Below are positions 36,501-44,828 of a stretch of DNA of 64,000 bases, in pieces. A program made the translations under genes and the position numbers. The notes under the pieces were generated by a model. The model did not search any database and was not told where the DNA came from. It saw only the letters and a list, made by a program, of their open reading frames with translations. This DNA comes from Verrucomicrobiia bacterium (lineage in GTDB: Bacteria > Verrucomicrobiota > Verrucomicrobiia > Opitutales > Cerasicoccaceae): NCBI GenBank assembly GCA_030432235.1, contig JAUIHT010000004.1:124001-188000 (forward strand). Direction: 5' to 3'. How positions within the stretch are numbered: the first letter of the stretch is position 1; every line of letters starts with the position of its first letter.

Positions 36501-38212
36501 TCGGGGGCAAGATAGCCTCCCTCATAATGACGGGCCGCATAATACTGCCCGGTATGGCCCCAACGTCCGTACAAATGAATTTTTTTGCCGTTGAGGTAGA
36601 AGCTGTTGCCGTCGATCCAGACTTCTCGAAAACCAAAGGTCGTATCGGTACGGTCCAGTGTCCGACCGTTCTCGTCAAGCAGCTCGACCCTTACTTGATA
36701 CAGCTTAGGATGCTCTGGCCACCACAGTTCAGGATTTTCCCAGGGGATGGTCAGACGAATCGCGGCCTCATCCACCGCAGGGAAATCCGCACTGTCGAGC
36801 ACCTGGCCTTCGTCGAGTATTGACAGGCGAATGCCAGCGACATCTTTCGCTGTGCCGGCCACTTCGACGTCCACCGTGAGTTGCTTTTCCCGCACGGAGG
36901 GTTGAACGAAAACCGAATCGACATAGGCCGTGCCACGAGTCTCCAGGTAAGCGGGCTGCCAAATACCACCGTGCTGGTCGAACATCGCGCCGATGGGCGC
37001 CCCTAGCTCCTGTGCTTTACGATAAGACCCCACACGCAACAGCAGTTCGTTGTCCTGCCCCGGCTTCACCTTATCCGTAATGTCGAACTCGAAGGGCAGG
37101 AATCCGTCAATATTGCGCCCCAGATGCTCCCCATTCAGATAGACGTCACTGACAAAAGCCACGGCGTCGAAGTGCAGGAATAAACGGCGATCCGGTGGTA
37201 AATCTTCGGGGATGGCCAGCTCTTTACGATACCACACCGTGTCGATATCGCGGGCTTTCAGATCGCCGAGTTCTACACCGTAGCGCCACCAGGGCTTCGC
37301 ATAGAGTCGCTCTCCATCCAGATAGATGGGGCTCCAATCCGTGGGTGGATGAACCTCATCGACACCTGGAGGCACAAAGGCAAAGTCCCATCGTCCCAGC
37401 AAAGAAACTTGGGCACGCTCCCCACCATCGAGTCTAGAAAGCTCTCCAAGGCCGGTTGCTTCCAGAGTCGTAATATTATCACCCGCGAACGCGCGCTGGA
37501 TCGTGTTTTCGTCGAGCACTTCGTTGGTGATCAACAAATCGTCGATGAGCCCCGAGAAGCCTTGCTTCGAAGGGGTACGGTCTCCCCCCAGCAGCCAACG
37601 CGAGCGCTGGTAAGCACTGACGCCCTCCAAGTCCGTCCAGGAGCCGAGATTGTTGCCCTCGGTGATTTCCGCTGCCTGTTTTCCGTTCAGGTAAATCACG
37701 GGCTGCTTGCCGTCCTGCACCAGCGCCACCTGAGTCCATTTTCCTACAGGCACACTGCCCGGCAACGTACTCCCCCGCCAATGGTAGGGGAAAGGTTCAC
37801 CTTTCCAGCGATTTTCAACGACTAGGGATTCAGTCGCCGCGTCGTAAGAGACCGACAGATGATTATTGGCGAAATGAATACCTCCCGCTGACAGAGCCAG
37901 CACGTTACCGCTCTGCCCTGTTGGCTTTAGCCACAAAAGCACCGAACCTTGCTCAGAAAAACCGTCCTTCCACGGCACCCCGACTGCCTCATTGTCTCCG
38001 CCAAACCGAAGCGCTCGTCCGTCTTCACGCCCCTGGCCGAATTGCTCTTCCGCAAACTGAATGACTGTTCCATTGACCGACTCCAGAATCACAGAACTCC
38101 CACCTTCCATATCCAGCCACAATACTGGATCGACTGGAGCGCCCGTCGCTGCCAGGCGAAAAGCTAACATAGCGCCGCAGAAAACGGCCATGGCTGCACG
38201 GGAGACAAACAT
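33536..38212 (-). CDS. Exported GH2-family glycosidase with N-terminal laminin-G-like domain
   Basis: About 1558 residues from ATG 38212 (a TTG codon directly before is also in frame). The signal peptide ends near LAATGAPVD. Residues 30-250 form a LamG/concanavalin-type sandwich (VLWLDMEGG, GSVLLWLKPTG, FSGLIDDLLITNEVL), likely glycan-binding. The GH2 core follows: FDAVAFVSDVYLNGEHLG, HGGIWQPAYLET, acid/base Glu647 in VVMWSGSNEF and nucleophile candidate Glu745 in PIMIGEMLPPW. The long C-terminal part matches the paralogue at 18235, including LAGFVQRGGRVLVLDQ and LKEWVRRGGRLILHNL, which look like ThuA/amidotransferase-type domains. A LacI operator lies 58 bases upstream. Confidence 0.9.
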   Translation of the reverse strand: MFVSRAAMAVFCGAMLAFRLAATGAPVDPVLWLDMEGGSSVILESVNGTVIQFAEEQFGQGREDGRALRFGGDNEAVGVPWKDGFSEQGSVLLWLKPTGQSGNVLALSAGGIHFANNHLSVSYDAATESLVVENRWKGEPFPYHWRGSTLPGSVPVGKWTQVALVQDGKQPVIYLNGKQAAEITEGNNLGSWTDLEGVSAYQRSRWLLGGDRTPSKQGFSGLIDDLLITNEVLDENTIQRAFAGDNITTLEATGLGELSRLDGGERAQVSLLGRWDFAFVPPGVDEVHPPTDWSPIYLDGERLYAKPWWRYGVELGDLKARDIDTVWYRKELAIPEDLPPDRRLFLHFDAVAFVSDVYLNGEHLGRNIDGFLPFEFDITDKVKPGQDNELLLRVGSYRKAQELGAPIGAMFDQHGGIWQPAYLETRGTAYVDSVFVQPSVREKQLTVDVEVAGTAKDVAGIRLSILDEGQVLDSADFPAVDEAAIRLTIPWENPELWWPEHPKLYQVRVELLDENGRTLDRTDTTFGFREVWIDGNSFYLNGKKIHLYGRWGHTGQYYAARHYEGGYLAPEELWTAHKEAGIETVRLHCQPLPEVFLDEADRQGFLLIPETALNHRPISPAAVEHAVRLIERDRNHPSVVMWSGSNEFEHWKVPRSEVTSRFLALVRDTMREADPTRPVSHSAYGPTDGRDDVINYHYPERMRPYVNNWPNELFWPLDASVCVKRETTGNYLTDKDRNKPIMIGEMLPPWRLDYAEGYGQDYFTLTPDEREELDLEQKPFWFSRALILYRMLNILHVGQSIGGSGYVDNPMKKEMARLAYAPLVGMFYPWTQNVWSDAPIETELWLSNDDLEDFNGTLSWQLVEADGSVLARGEQPLAIEQGGTEKLPLSARVEMKPSSPGWQTARWEARLSGTLGDEEATLNVEQPLLIFDREVPLLNLGRRVLVWRGEDQEESSDALLNHLPYAVPVADVAVLAELDAEQTILILPGGIDTATQQDLAKPLAGFVQRGGRVLVLDQEGWADGWLPVDIRLTENPSNTLYPGTPGNKVFSGLPEAGLHYWQDDHRVVRRPLVATGAARSRPLVDFPVTGMVETFYGNGVYLFCQVLVQEKLDVDPMAARLLNALLVYLDTMTVPAQRATYLLCGSGSRFAAELSAAGIELAGKGIDLPDTAGRGAVEQILVDGSTVDIATLRPLKEWVRRGGRLILHNLSPGQITEAGKIYGFDLQAGKSAERITLLPDALNAGLSPYSVAFGQDNWPRANVPIIEESGAVTPATEPMLWGTARYGEGDIVFDQTQWEFENKDFEQARQFGKVFMTNLGVLAGSLPVTGGSEQHWKPVSLEKVYNAPLTTEFNKRNPDGKNIDAGKLLRGDWPRGRQTLDGVEFLMPDPVTESAPAIIRVNARRQDADGTWVETFPGGPSTVTVPVPRVNADELAFVQGYLRLWGEPYRPPQPGPLVMTYHVIYESGRQIDIPVYSGQQVRPIRASVQPLPMAELAFQSQETDGEDVGETSAYYLMRWRNPHPEEKIKAVEIEASEQSAHMPVVLAISYAESESGFD

Positions 38213-38269
38213 CAATTATTTACGAATACGGGGTGGATCAAAAGGGGCTGCTTAATCAGCATATCAATA

Positions 38270-38285
38270 TGGAAAACGTTTTCCA
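38270..38285. promoter_or_regulatory. LacI-family operator, copy 2
   Basis: The perfect palindrome TGGAAAACGTTTTCCA, identical to 23891-23906. It lies in the divergent promoter region between the GH2 giant (minus) and the GH110-like gene (plus), 58 bases upstream of the GH2 ATG. Together with the site at 38319 it brackets the -35-like element. Confidence 0.78.
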
Positions 38286-38289
38286 TTTT

Positions 38290-38303
38290 TTGACATATGT
38301 CAA
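38290..38303. promoter_or_regulatory. Palindrome TTGACATATGTCAA, overlapping divergent -35-like elements
   Basis: A perfect 14-bp palindrome that presents TTGACA on both strands. On the plus strand a weak -10 (TTGATT) follows at 38312-38317 and overlaps the edge of the third operator. It could therefore be the -35 pair of the divergent promoters or a binding site of the TTGAC-N4-GTCAA form; the same form occurs at 55040-55053. Confidence 0.5.
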
Positions 38304-38318
38304 CCGGAAATTTGATTT

Positions 38319-38334
38319 CGGAAAACGTTTTCTT
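38319..38334. promoter_or_regulatory. LacI-family operator, copy 3
   Basis: CGGAAAACGTTTTCTT shares a 13-base core (GGAAAACGTTTTC) with the two perfect operators. It lies 35 bases upstream of the chosen start (38369) of the GH110-like gene, just after the predicted -10, a position where binding would block transcription of that gene and of the LacI gene coupled to it. Confidence 0.72.
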
Positions 38335-38368
38335 GATCTCGGCTGAAAACGGCGGGATAAGCATAAAC

Positions 38369-40153
38369 ATGCACGCGGTTACCCGCATCGCTCCGAAAGC
38401 ATCCGATTCCCCTCTAGCCGAGCCATCGGATGAACAGGCCAACAATGCCCCCGGCGTCCATACTTTCATGGATGATGCGGGGAACCTGAGCGCACGGCTA
38501 CGGGAGTTACTGCGCTCCCACCCCAAGTCACAGCCGCTGGAGATTCATTTCCAACCCAAGACTTACCACTTTTACCCCGATGATGCGGAAGAGCTCTTCT
38601 GCTTCGTAGCGAATAACGACTCCGGCCTCCGGCGCATCGCCTTTGCCTTAACGGAGCTCCGGGACGTGCTCCTTGATGGCCACGGCGCCACCTTTCTCTT
38701 TCACGGCCGCATCTGCCCCTTTCTTCTACGTCAGTGCAAGCGTGTCGTCATCCGCAATCTGCGGATCGATTTTGTCCGTCCAAGCCTTAGTCAGGCAGAG
38801 ATACTTGAAGCCGACGCCAGCGCGATCACGGTCCGTCTGGATGAGAGATACCCCTATGAATTAGCCGCCGGACAGCTCTGGTTCACTGGCGACGAGTACG
38901 AAAGCAGGGGCTGTAGTGACGGGCCACGTGCCAAGCGCGGAAGCTACGTGCGCGCCCTCGAATTTGACGCTAAACGACGCGAGCCCGCCTTCATGGCACA
39001 GGATCATTCCTGGCTATCAACCGCCCATGTCGAAGAAACCGCACCTCGTACTCTACGCTTCCATACCGCCTATCCCGAGCCCCGGGCTAAACCGGGCAAT
39101 TGGCTGGTGCTGATGCATGACCGCCGCGAGATGTTCGGCTTCTGCCTGGATCGTTCAGCGGATGTAACGTTGGAAAACACTACGCTTCATCATGCCGGGG
39201 CCATGGGCATCATCGCCCAGCATTCCACCAATGTTCGCCTGGACCGCGTCCGGGTTATTCCGGACGCCGCGCAAGACCGCGTCTTTTCCACCTACGCGGA
39301 CGCCGCCCATTTAGTCTGTTGCGCCGGGCGCATCGAGTTGAAGCACTGTTGCTTCGAAGGCATGATGGACGATCCGCTCAATGTCCACGGTATCTATACA
39401 CCGGTCGCGTGCGTCGTCGATACCCACCACCTCGACGTGCAAACCGGCCACTATCAACAAGCCGGTGTTTGTCCGCTTGTACCCGGCCCGGCAACAGTCA
39501 TCGACCCGCAAACACTATTGAGCAAAGCACAAGTGGACATCGAATCAGTCGAAGCGATTAATAGCAACCGGTGGCGCATCCGTCTGGCCTCATCGCCCCC
39601 CTGCCCCATTCAGCCTGGAGACTGCCTGGAGGCCCTGCACTGGCGCCCCGATCTCTATGTCACGGGCTGTGACATGGGCCGTAACCGCGCACGCGGGCTG
39701 CTGATTTCCACCGCCGGGTCTGTCCTCATCGAAAACAATCGCTTCCACCATGCGGGCTCCGCCATAAAAATCTCCGGCGATGCACGCTCCTGGTTCGAGT
39801 CCGGTGCCGTACGTGACGTGCTCATCCGGAACAACCAATTTGAGAGCTGCGGATATGGCCCCTGGGGGCGCGGTATCATCGCCATCGACCCGGAAATTGA
39901 ACGCCAATCCTTCCGTTCGGAGAAATACCACCGGAACATCCGCATCGAGGGCAACCACTTCACCACCTTCCACCGGGATTTGCTTTATGCACGATGCACG
40001 GATGGGTTGAGCTTCATCAACAACACGGCAATATCCAGCCATGAATATCCCGCCAACCTTGACACAGGTCCGTGGTTTGAGCTCGAAAATTGCTCCAACA
40101 CGACAGTACAGCCACCGGCCATAGCCAAATCAATCATTCCTCCAAAAACGTGA
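38369..40153 (+). CDS. GH110-like alpha-galactosidase, right-handed beta-helix
   Basis: Probably cleaves alpha-1,3-linked galactose. From ATG 38369 (594 residues) there is a right-handed beta-helix with GH110-like motifs: LLDGHGATFLFHGR, VVIRNLRIDFVRP, then TYADAAHLVCCAG and EGMMDDPLNVHG (around residue 334), where the paired Asp residues fit the inverting catalytic acids of that family. Marine GH110 enzymes act on alpha-1,3-galactobiose from carrageenan-type galactans. No signal peptide is seen. An in-frame ATG at 38297 would bury the third LacI operator in the coding region, so 38369 is preferred. Its stop overlaps the GTG of the LacI gene. The family call is from motifs only. Confidence 0.78.
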   Translation: MHAVTRIAPKASDSPLAEPSDEQANNAPGVHTFMDDAGNLSARLRELLRSHPKSQPLEIHFQPKTYHFYPDDAEELFCFVANNDSGLRRIAFALTELRDVLLDGHGATFLFHGRICPFLLRQCKRVVIRNLRIDFVRPSLSQAEILEADASAITVRLDERYPYELAAGQLWFTGDEYESRGCSDGPRAKRGSYVRALEFDAKRREPAFMAQDHSWLSTAHVEETAPRTLRFHTAYPEPRAKPGNWLVLMHDRREMFGFCLDRSADVTLENTTLHHAGAMGIIAQHSTNVRLDRVRVIPDAAQDRVFSTYADAAHLVCCAGRIELKHCCFEGMMDDPLNVHGIYTPVACVVDTHHLDVQTGHYQQAGVCPLVPGPATVIDPQTLLSKAQVDIESVEAINSNRWRIRLASSPPCPIQPGDCLEALHWRPDLYVTGCDMGRNRARGLLISTAGSVLIENNRFHHAGSAIKISGDARSWFESGAVRDVLIRNNQFESCGYGPWGRGIIAIDPEIERQSFRSEKYHRNIRIEGNHFTTFHRDLLYARCTDGLSFINNTAISSHEYPANLDTGPWFELENCSNTTVQPPAIAKSIIPPKT

Positions 40154-41184
40154 ACAAACCCGTTCCTACTATCAAGGATATCGCCGCACGTTGCGGGGTA
40201 TCCGTCTCTACCGTCAGTAAGGCGCTGAACCCACAATTCCGTAGTGGTGTGCGGGATAAGCTGCGCAAGCGCATCCTGCGCGAAGCGGAGAAAGCCGGCT
40301 ATCGCCCCAATTGGATGGCTCGCGCCATGATCAAGCGGCGAAAACATATTATCGGCTTGATTTACAGTGGCGACTTTCCGCTCCAGGAAGGCAATTTCCA
40401 CGAAATGGTCTCCGCCCTCAGCGCGGAGCTCCAACGAGCTCAATACTACCTCCTGTTCTTGCCCAGCCGGCTACTGCTGGAGGATAGCAGTGCCGTCTTC
40501 GAGCGAGTAGACGGCTTTGTCCTGCTAAATGGAAAATGCGAAAAGGAAGTCTTGCAGGAAATCGAGGAGCGCGAGTTCCCGATGGTTGTCCTCAACGGCA
40601 CCGTGCCTACTACCAGCATCAAAATAGAGAACGATGATGAGTATGGCGCCAAAATCCTGACCGAACATTTCATCGAAAACCGTCATCGGAAAATCGCCTA
40701 CTATATCGGACCGGTCTACTCCGAAAAGCTTCACTACAGTGTGAAGCGTCGACAACTCGGCTATGAAGAGGCCATGAAGCAGGCAGGATTGAGTAGGAAT
40801 ATCCAGATCATCACTGACACATATAATCACCTGGCCGAAGTCATTGAGCAGGGCGGCAAATCCGTGCCCACAGCGCTGATGATACATTCCCACGTTCTGG
40901 CCATCAACCTGGTTGGTGAATTAGCCCGCCGCGGGGTGCGGATTCCCCAGCAAATCGCCATTGCCACCTTTAACGATATTTATCCCATCGATCACCTGGT
41001 ACCGCCCCTGACCGCAGTCGCGATCCCCGCCGAGGAAATGGGGAAGGTCGCGGCCGAACAAATACTCGGCTGGATAGACACCCCCGACTCCGTCAACAAG
41101 GGGCAGTCCGTCACTTTCCAACCGACCTTGAAGTTGAGAAAATCCTCCGATTATCCGCTCAACCCTTCCGTAAAAAGAAAATGA
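40150..41184 (+). CDS. LacI-family transcriptional repressor
   Basis: A 344-residue regulator. The GTG at 40150 overlaps the TGA of the GH110-like gene by four bases (GTGA), implying coupled translation. Residues 6-27 (PTIKDIAARCGVSVSTVSKALN) are the LacI helix-turn-helix; a hinge follows (RPNWMARAMIKRRKHIIGLIYSG), then the periplasmic-binding-like sugar domain, ending with VPPLTAVAIPAEEMGKVAAEQIL. Three operators of typical LacI form lie upstream of this operon, of the divergent GH2 gene and of the PEP-CTERM gene at 23089. The simplest model is an autoregulated repressor released by a galactan-derived sugar. Confidence 0.93.
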   Translation: MNKPVPTIKDIAARCGVSVSTVSKALNPQFRSGVRDKLRKRILREAEKAGYRPNWMARAMIKRRKHIIGLIYSGDFPLQEGNFHEMVSALSAELQRAQYYLLFLPSRLLLEDSSAVFERVDGFVLLNGKCEKEVLQEIEEREFPMVVLNGTVPTTSIKIENDDEYGAKILTEHFIENRHRKIAYYIGPVYSEKLHYSVKRRQLGYEEAMKQAGLSRNIQIITDTYNHLAEVIEQGGKSVPTALMIHSHVLAINLVGELARRGVRIPQQIAIATFNDIYPIDHLVPPLTAVAIPAEEMGKVAAEQILGWIDTPDSVNKGQSVTFQPTLKLRKSSDYPLNPSVKRK

Positions 41185-41468
41185 TATAGCTACGAAACCC
41201 TGATTGGGCCATTTTCTTCGGCAAAGCCAGTTCTCGTTAACCAGAAGCTTAAGGCAGGAAAGCTTGGCGATTCCAGGACCAATCTCCGATTCGTTTGGTG
41301 TCCTCATCTCGATCCTGGGTCTCGCCAGCATTTTCAACCAACGAGCTGCGGAATACTCACTGCTCATAGTCAGAGAAATGAGGCCACTAATAAAACGTTG
41401 GCCAGGTGGCACTTTCGTTCGCACGCATTCTACACAAAAGCCACAAGGCATGGCTATGACAGGCGAAT

Positions 41469-42419
41469 CTATGAAGAGGGCATTTCTTTGAGGACAAGCG
41501 CATCGGTCCATTCCCGGATGCGTTTTCTGCCCTCTCCACTAAGACCATGGCCGTCAGTAGGCATGGCGATAAAAGTCAAATCAGCCCGGGAGCCTTTAAT
41601 GGCCTCATTGAATCCTTTCTGCCAACCGTATGCCGGGGATTTTTCACCGTAGATGACTAAAACGGGCTTACGCTTGGCCGCATCATAATCCTTCTTAGGC
41701 GCGTAACCCCCTTCGTGCAAAACATAGGCCGTAAAGTAATCGGAAAAATCGTCCCACTCTTGACAAATACCGGAGCCGACCAGATGAGCACCACTACTGG
41801 TACCTCCGGCAATTCGAACGGTTTCGCTGATATTCGGCACGCGCTTTTTCACCTCTTCCAGCATGGGAGCGAGGTATTCCCAATGCGCATCTATGGTACC
41901 GTCGTTAACCGCAAGCCGAGGCAAGCGTCCACCCGGATAAGGAAGCGCAACGACTATAAAGCGCTCAAAGTCCACCAGCTCATTCGCCCCGCCGACTTTG
42001 TAAGAGCCTTTGCCACCGGCAAACCATACGAACAAAGGATAGGTATTTTGCGGATTATAGCTGTCGGGAATCCGTACCTCGCACTTGCTTGACTGGTTAC
42101 CCGCCATTGCCGGCAGATCCGGGAAATCCAAGGTGATGACTTCCCCCGGCTTCAAGCGTGGAGTATCGGGACTAAGAATGTCTGGCGAATCCTGAGAAAA
42201 CTGCTGCAGCAAATAGTCTCGGTCCGGCTCTATAAGACGCGTTAAACTAAAGGTAAACTGCCGTCCATCGTCGCGCAAAATGGTTACTTCGTCGCCATCA
42301 AGGCCCAGCGCCTTGGCACGGATTGCCCGCCCTTCTACATCTGTATAGACCCGATAATCCTCGGCGTGCAGCAAGGAGTGACAACTCAACAGTAAGGAAA
42401 TAGCGATGGCCAACTTCAC
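41469..42419 (-). CDS. Exported esterase-like alpha/beta hydrolase with SHD1-like N-terminal domain
   Basis: A 316-residue protein from a GTG at 42419 preceded by GAGCGG. It has a signal peptide (ending SLLHAE). Residues 20-70 (YRVYTDVEGRAIRAKALG, ..FSLTRLIEPDRDYL) resemble the SHD1-like domain common in exported verrucomicrobial and planctomycetal hydrolases. The hydrolase part has AGGTSSGAHL with a G-x-S-x-G nucleophile elbow and a late TDGHGLS His. It is the last gene of the minus-strand series running down from 54912. The 284 bases between it and the convergent LacI gene contain nothing I can identify. Confidence 0.85.
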   Translation of the reverse strand: MKLAIAISLLLSCHSLLHAEDYRVYTDVEGRAIRAKALGLDGDEVTILRDDGRQFTFSLTRLIEPDRDYLLQQFSQDSPDILSPDTPRLKPGEVITLDFPDLPAMAGNQSSKCEVRIPDSYNPQNTYPLFVWFAGGKGSYKVGGANELVDFERFIVVALPYPGGRLPRLAVNDGTIDAHWEYLAPMLEEVKKRVPNISETVRIAGGTSSGAHLVGSGICQEWDDFSDYFTAYVLHEGGYAPKKDYDAAKRKPVLVIYGEKSPAYGWQKGFNEAIKGSRADLTFIAMPTDGHGLSGEGRKRIREWTDALVLKEMPSS

Positions 42420-42428
42420 CGCTCGTCA

Positions 42429-44417
42429 CTATTGTAGTGCAACCTCTGTCTCAGTTTTTCCCGGGCTCGCCTTCTCCCTCAGCAATTCCGTAACGGACAG
42501 ATCAATCCCCTCCTGAGCAAAGAAGCTAGCCGGATAGAGTTCCTTGGCCTGCAAATAGCCCATAAGCGCTTTGGAGTAGTCACCATCTCGGCGGGCTCCC
42601 TCGGCCTGGGATACGGCGGCGGCGAATTGTGAAGCCTTGACCGCAAAATCGCCACGCATACGATTGAGGTCCTGGTCTTCGGGATACTCGCGGTATACAC
42701 GCTCCAGAACCTCCCAAGCGCCGTACTCGTTTTTAATTCGAGAAAGTTCTTTGGCCTGTGCCATGGCCGTCTCAATCTTCTCCATGCGTTTCATGATATC
42801 GAGAAACTGTTCGTTGCGCTCCTCGTCCATGGACAAGGCGGCAGCAAAGCGGAAACGGTCGTTGAAGATGGCCCGATAATCCCTTTGCCGCTGAAAGCGG
42901 TCAAAGTCCAACGCAGCCATATCCTTGACGTCGGTCTTTTCCAGCAGCTTTTCGGAGAATTTGGATATTTCAGGATTGGTCGGCCAGTACTCCACAGCTT
43001 CCTGAAGGGCTGTCTCAATGCCTTTCCGGTCCTGGTCATAGGCCGCGGTCAATGCCTTCTGGACAGCTAGGTTGCTCAACTGCTTGGATGTCTGAATAAA
43101 TGCGTCGGCTTTGCCCGGATCGAAATCATGCACGGACCCGGTGACACGCCCCAGGTACTCTTCAGCGCGGTCAAAGTTCTTCACTTCCAGCGCGTTGGCC
43201 AAACTGCTTAAGTTACGCATGTATTGGAGGACGATGCGCTTTTTCTCCAAGGGAAATGTCTTCACTGGAGGCAGATACTCACCCAAGTAAAATGCCTCCA
43301 TCAGTCGCTGGGCCGCCATATGGATTTCACCGCGCTCTAAAAGAAAATCCACGGTCTGGATGCTCTCATTGACATCCGCGATAGCTTCCTTGGCGAGGGC
43401 ATCCACGGTAGATGTGGTAATTTTCACATCCAAGTCCCCAAAGACCTGTCCCTTGAGAGCATCCGCGCCTTCCAGTGTATTATCCTCGGCACTGAAAACA
43501 TACCGGTAAAAATCGTTGGCGATAAGCGTGTGCTGAAACCGGCGCTGGATAAAAAACTGCAATATCATGCTCTGGAACTCCAGCTTTTGATTTATCCGGG
43601 AAGTTACCTCGTAGGTCTTGTTTTCCTCCAGCTTCTGCTCAGTCTCCTCCAAGCGCTTTCGCTCGGGTTCCAACAAGTAATCCATCGAAGGAGGGGCCGG
43701 GTTGTCACGCCCCGTGGTTCCGCGTGTCATATCGATAAACTCGCGCCGGTCACGGTTGTTGATGATACGCATATTGGCTTCCGTAGCTTGTCTGTCTTTT
43801 TCAAGCCGCTCATTCTCCAACAGAAGCATTTGGATCTTTTTACTGGTCTGCCAAAAGCTGATCACGCGGTCGGCCAAGGTTTCACTCAAGCCGCTGTCCA
43901 TCGGAAACTCAGCAGCCTGGTAAAGCATGCGCCAAGCTTCGGCCACGCGGATCGATTCGCTGCCACCACCTCTTCCGATTAAGCGCTGATTGATGTCATC
44001 CAGAATCTTGTCGTATTCAAGGTCCTCGGTCGAGGTCGCCGGCGGAGCGTTCAGGTATTTTTCAAAACGCGCTCGAGCCATTTCCGTATCACCCAGATCG
44101 AAAGACTTTCCTCTCCAGTTGAAGGCGCTGTTACGCAGGTCAAAACCTTCCAAGACCTCGCGCACTCCGGCCGTATTGCTCGGCTCGCCGTTGCCCGCGG
44201 GTGGCTTTGCGTTCCCAAAATTGGGCGCTCTTGGAGTCGATGAGCGGGTCGGCTGCGCGTTGGAGCTCGGTGCCGCGCTGTCGGTGGGCATTGACGTTGT
44301 ATCAGGCTGCGTTTGAGAGCCATCCGGCGAATGGCTTCCACCAGGCATCTGGCCGTGAAGCGGGTGAAGGAAGAAAGCGGCCAGAAAGCACAGAAGAGAA
44401 TAAAGTCTATTTTTCAT
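42429..44417 (-). CDS. Exported TPR-like helical repeat protein
   Basis: A 662-residue protein with a signal peptide (residues 1-22, ending HPLHGQ), then a 60-residue Pro/Ser/Thr-rich linker (MPGGSHSPDGSQTQPDT..). The remainder is charged and strongly helical, with repeated paired-helix units such as VEYWPTNPEISKFSEKLL, VYREYPEDQDLNRMRGDF and LMGYLQAKELYPASFFAQEG, fitting TPR/Sel1-type solenoids. Probably a periplasmic scaffold. Nine bases separate its stop from the esterase start, and the upstream membrane protein is 18 bases away. No enzymatic motif is visible and no family name can be given. Confidence 0.78.
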   Translation of the reverse strand: MKNRLYSLLCFLAAFFLHPLHGQMPGGSHSPDGSQTQPDTTSMPTDSAAPSSNAQPTRSSTPRAPNFGNAKPPAGNGEPSNTAGVREVLEGFDLRNSAFNWRGKSFDLGDTEMARARFEKYLNAPPATSTEDLEYDKILDDINQRLIGRGGGSESIRVAEAWRMLYQAAEFPMDSGLSETLADRVISFWQTSKKIQMLLLENERLEKDRQATEANMRIINNRDRREFIDMTRGTTGRDNPAPPSMDYLLEPERKRLEETEQKLEENKTYEVTSRINQKLEFQSMILQFFIQRRFQHTLIANDFYRYVFSAEDNTLEGADALKGQVFGDLDVKITTSTVDALAKEAIADVNESIQTVDFLLERGEIHMAAQRLMEAFYLGEYLPPVKTFPLEKKRIVLQYMRNLSSLANALEVKNFDRAEEYLGRVTGSVHDFDPGKADAFIQTSKQLSNLAVQKALTAAYDQDRKGIETALQEAVEYWPTNPEISKFSEKLLEKTDVKDMAALDFDRFQRQRDYRAIFNDRFRFAAALSMDEERNEQFLDIMKRMEKIETAMAQAKELSRIKNEYGAWEVLERVYREYPEDQDLNRMRGDFAVKASQFAAAVSQAEGARRDGDYSKALMGYLQAKELYPASFFAQEGIDLSVTELLREKASPGKTETEVALQ

Positions 44418-44435
44418 AACAAGAGAGGGCAGAGA

Positions 44436-44828
44436 TTAAATCTTTTGCATCTTTTCCACCACCAGGACCCCATCGCCATCAATGGTCAGCGTGAAGCGGT
44501 ACACTTGGCCCGAATAGGCGCTCATGTCCCCGATACTCACGGGCACAAATACCGGAACGGGTTGACCGCTCTCCAGCGTGCGGGTCAGCAACACTTTGCC
44601 AACCGCTTCGTCATAGCCAAGCTGCGAGTCTATACGGCTTTCCAATTGATAGGTGTTGCCTGCGAAGGATTTTGGCTGCGCTGCGAATTCACTCACCGGA
44701 AGGGCTTGGTATTGTTCCCCACCGGAAAGCCGGATAAGAAAAAAAGCAAGCAGGCCTAGAAGAACAATGCCTGCCATGGTGCCGAGGAGGATGACGTTTG
44801 CTTTGCCGCTACGATAGGTATGTTTCAT
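44436..44828 (-). CDS. Single-span membrane protein with small periplasmic domain
   Basis: A 130-residue protein. Residues 11-33 form a transmembrane helix (VILLGTMAGIVLLGLLAFFLI) preceded by a basic N-terminus, so the rest is periplasmic. That domain (about 90 residues, beta pattern, no Cys) could be a small OB-like fold by the look of its alternating strands, as in CcmE-type proteins, but this is a weak inference. Its ATG overlaps the stop of the MauE-like gene by four bases (ATGA), so the two are translationally coupled and probably work together in the membrane. Confidence 0.8.
   Translation of the reverse strand: MKHTYRSGKANVILLGTMAGIVLLGLLAFFLIRLSGGEQYQALPVSEFAAQPKSFAGNTYQLESRIDSQLGYDEAVGKVLLTRTLESGQPVPVFVPVSIGDMSAYSGQVYRFTLTIDGDGVLVVEKMQKI

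Noticed and set aside
41185-41468. Possible short gene on either strand between LacI and the esterase
   Set aside because: Open frames exist on both strands but run into neighbouring genes, have no start signal and no recognisable motif.
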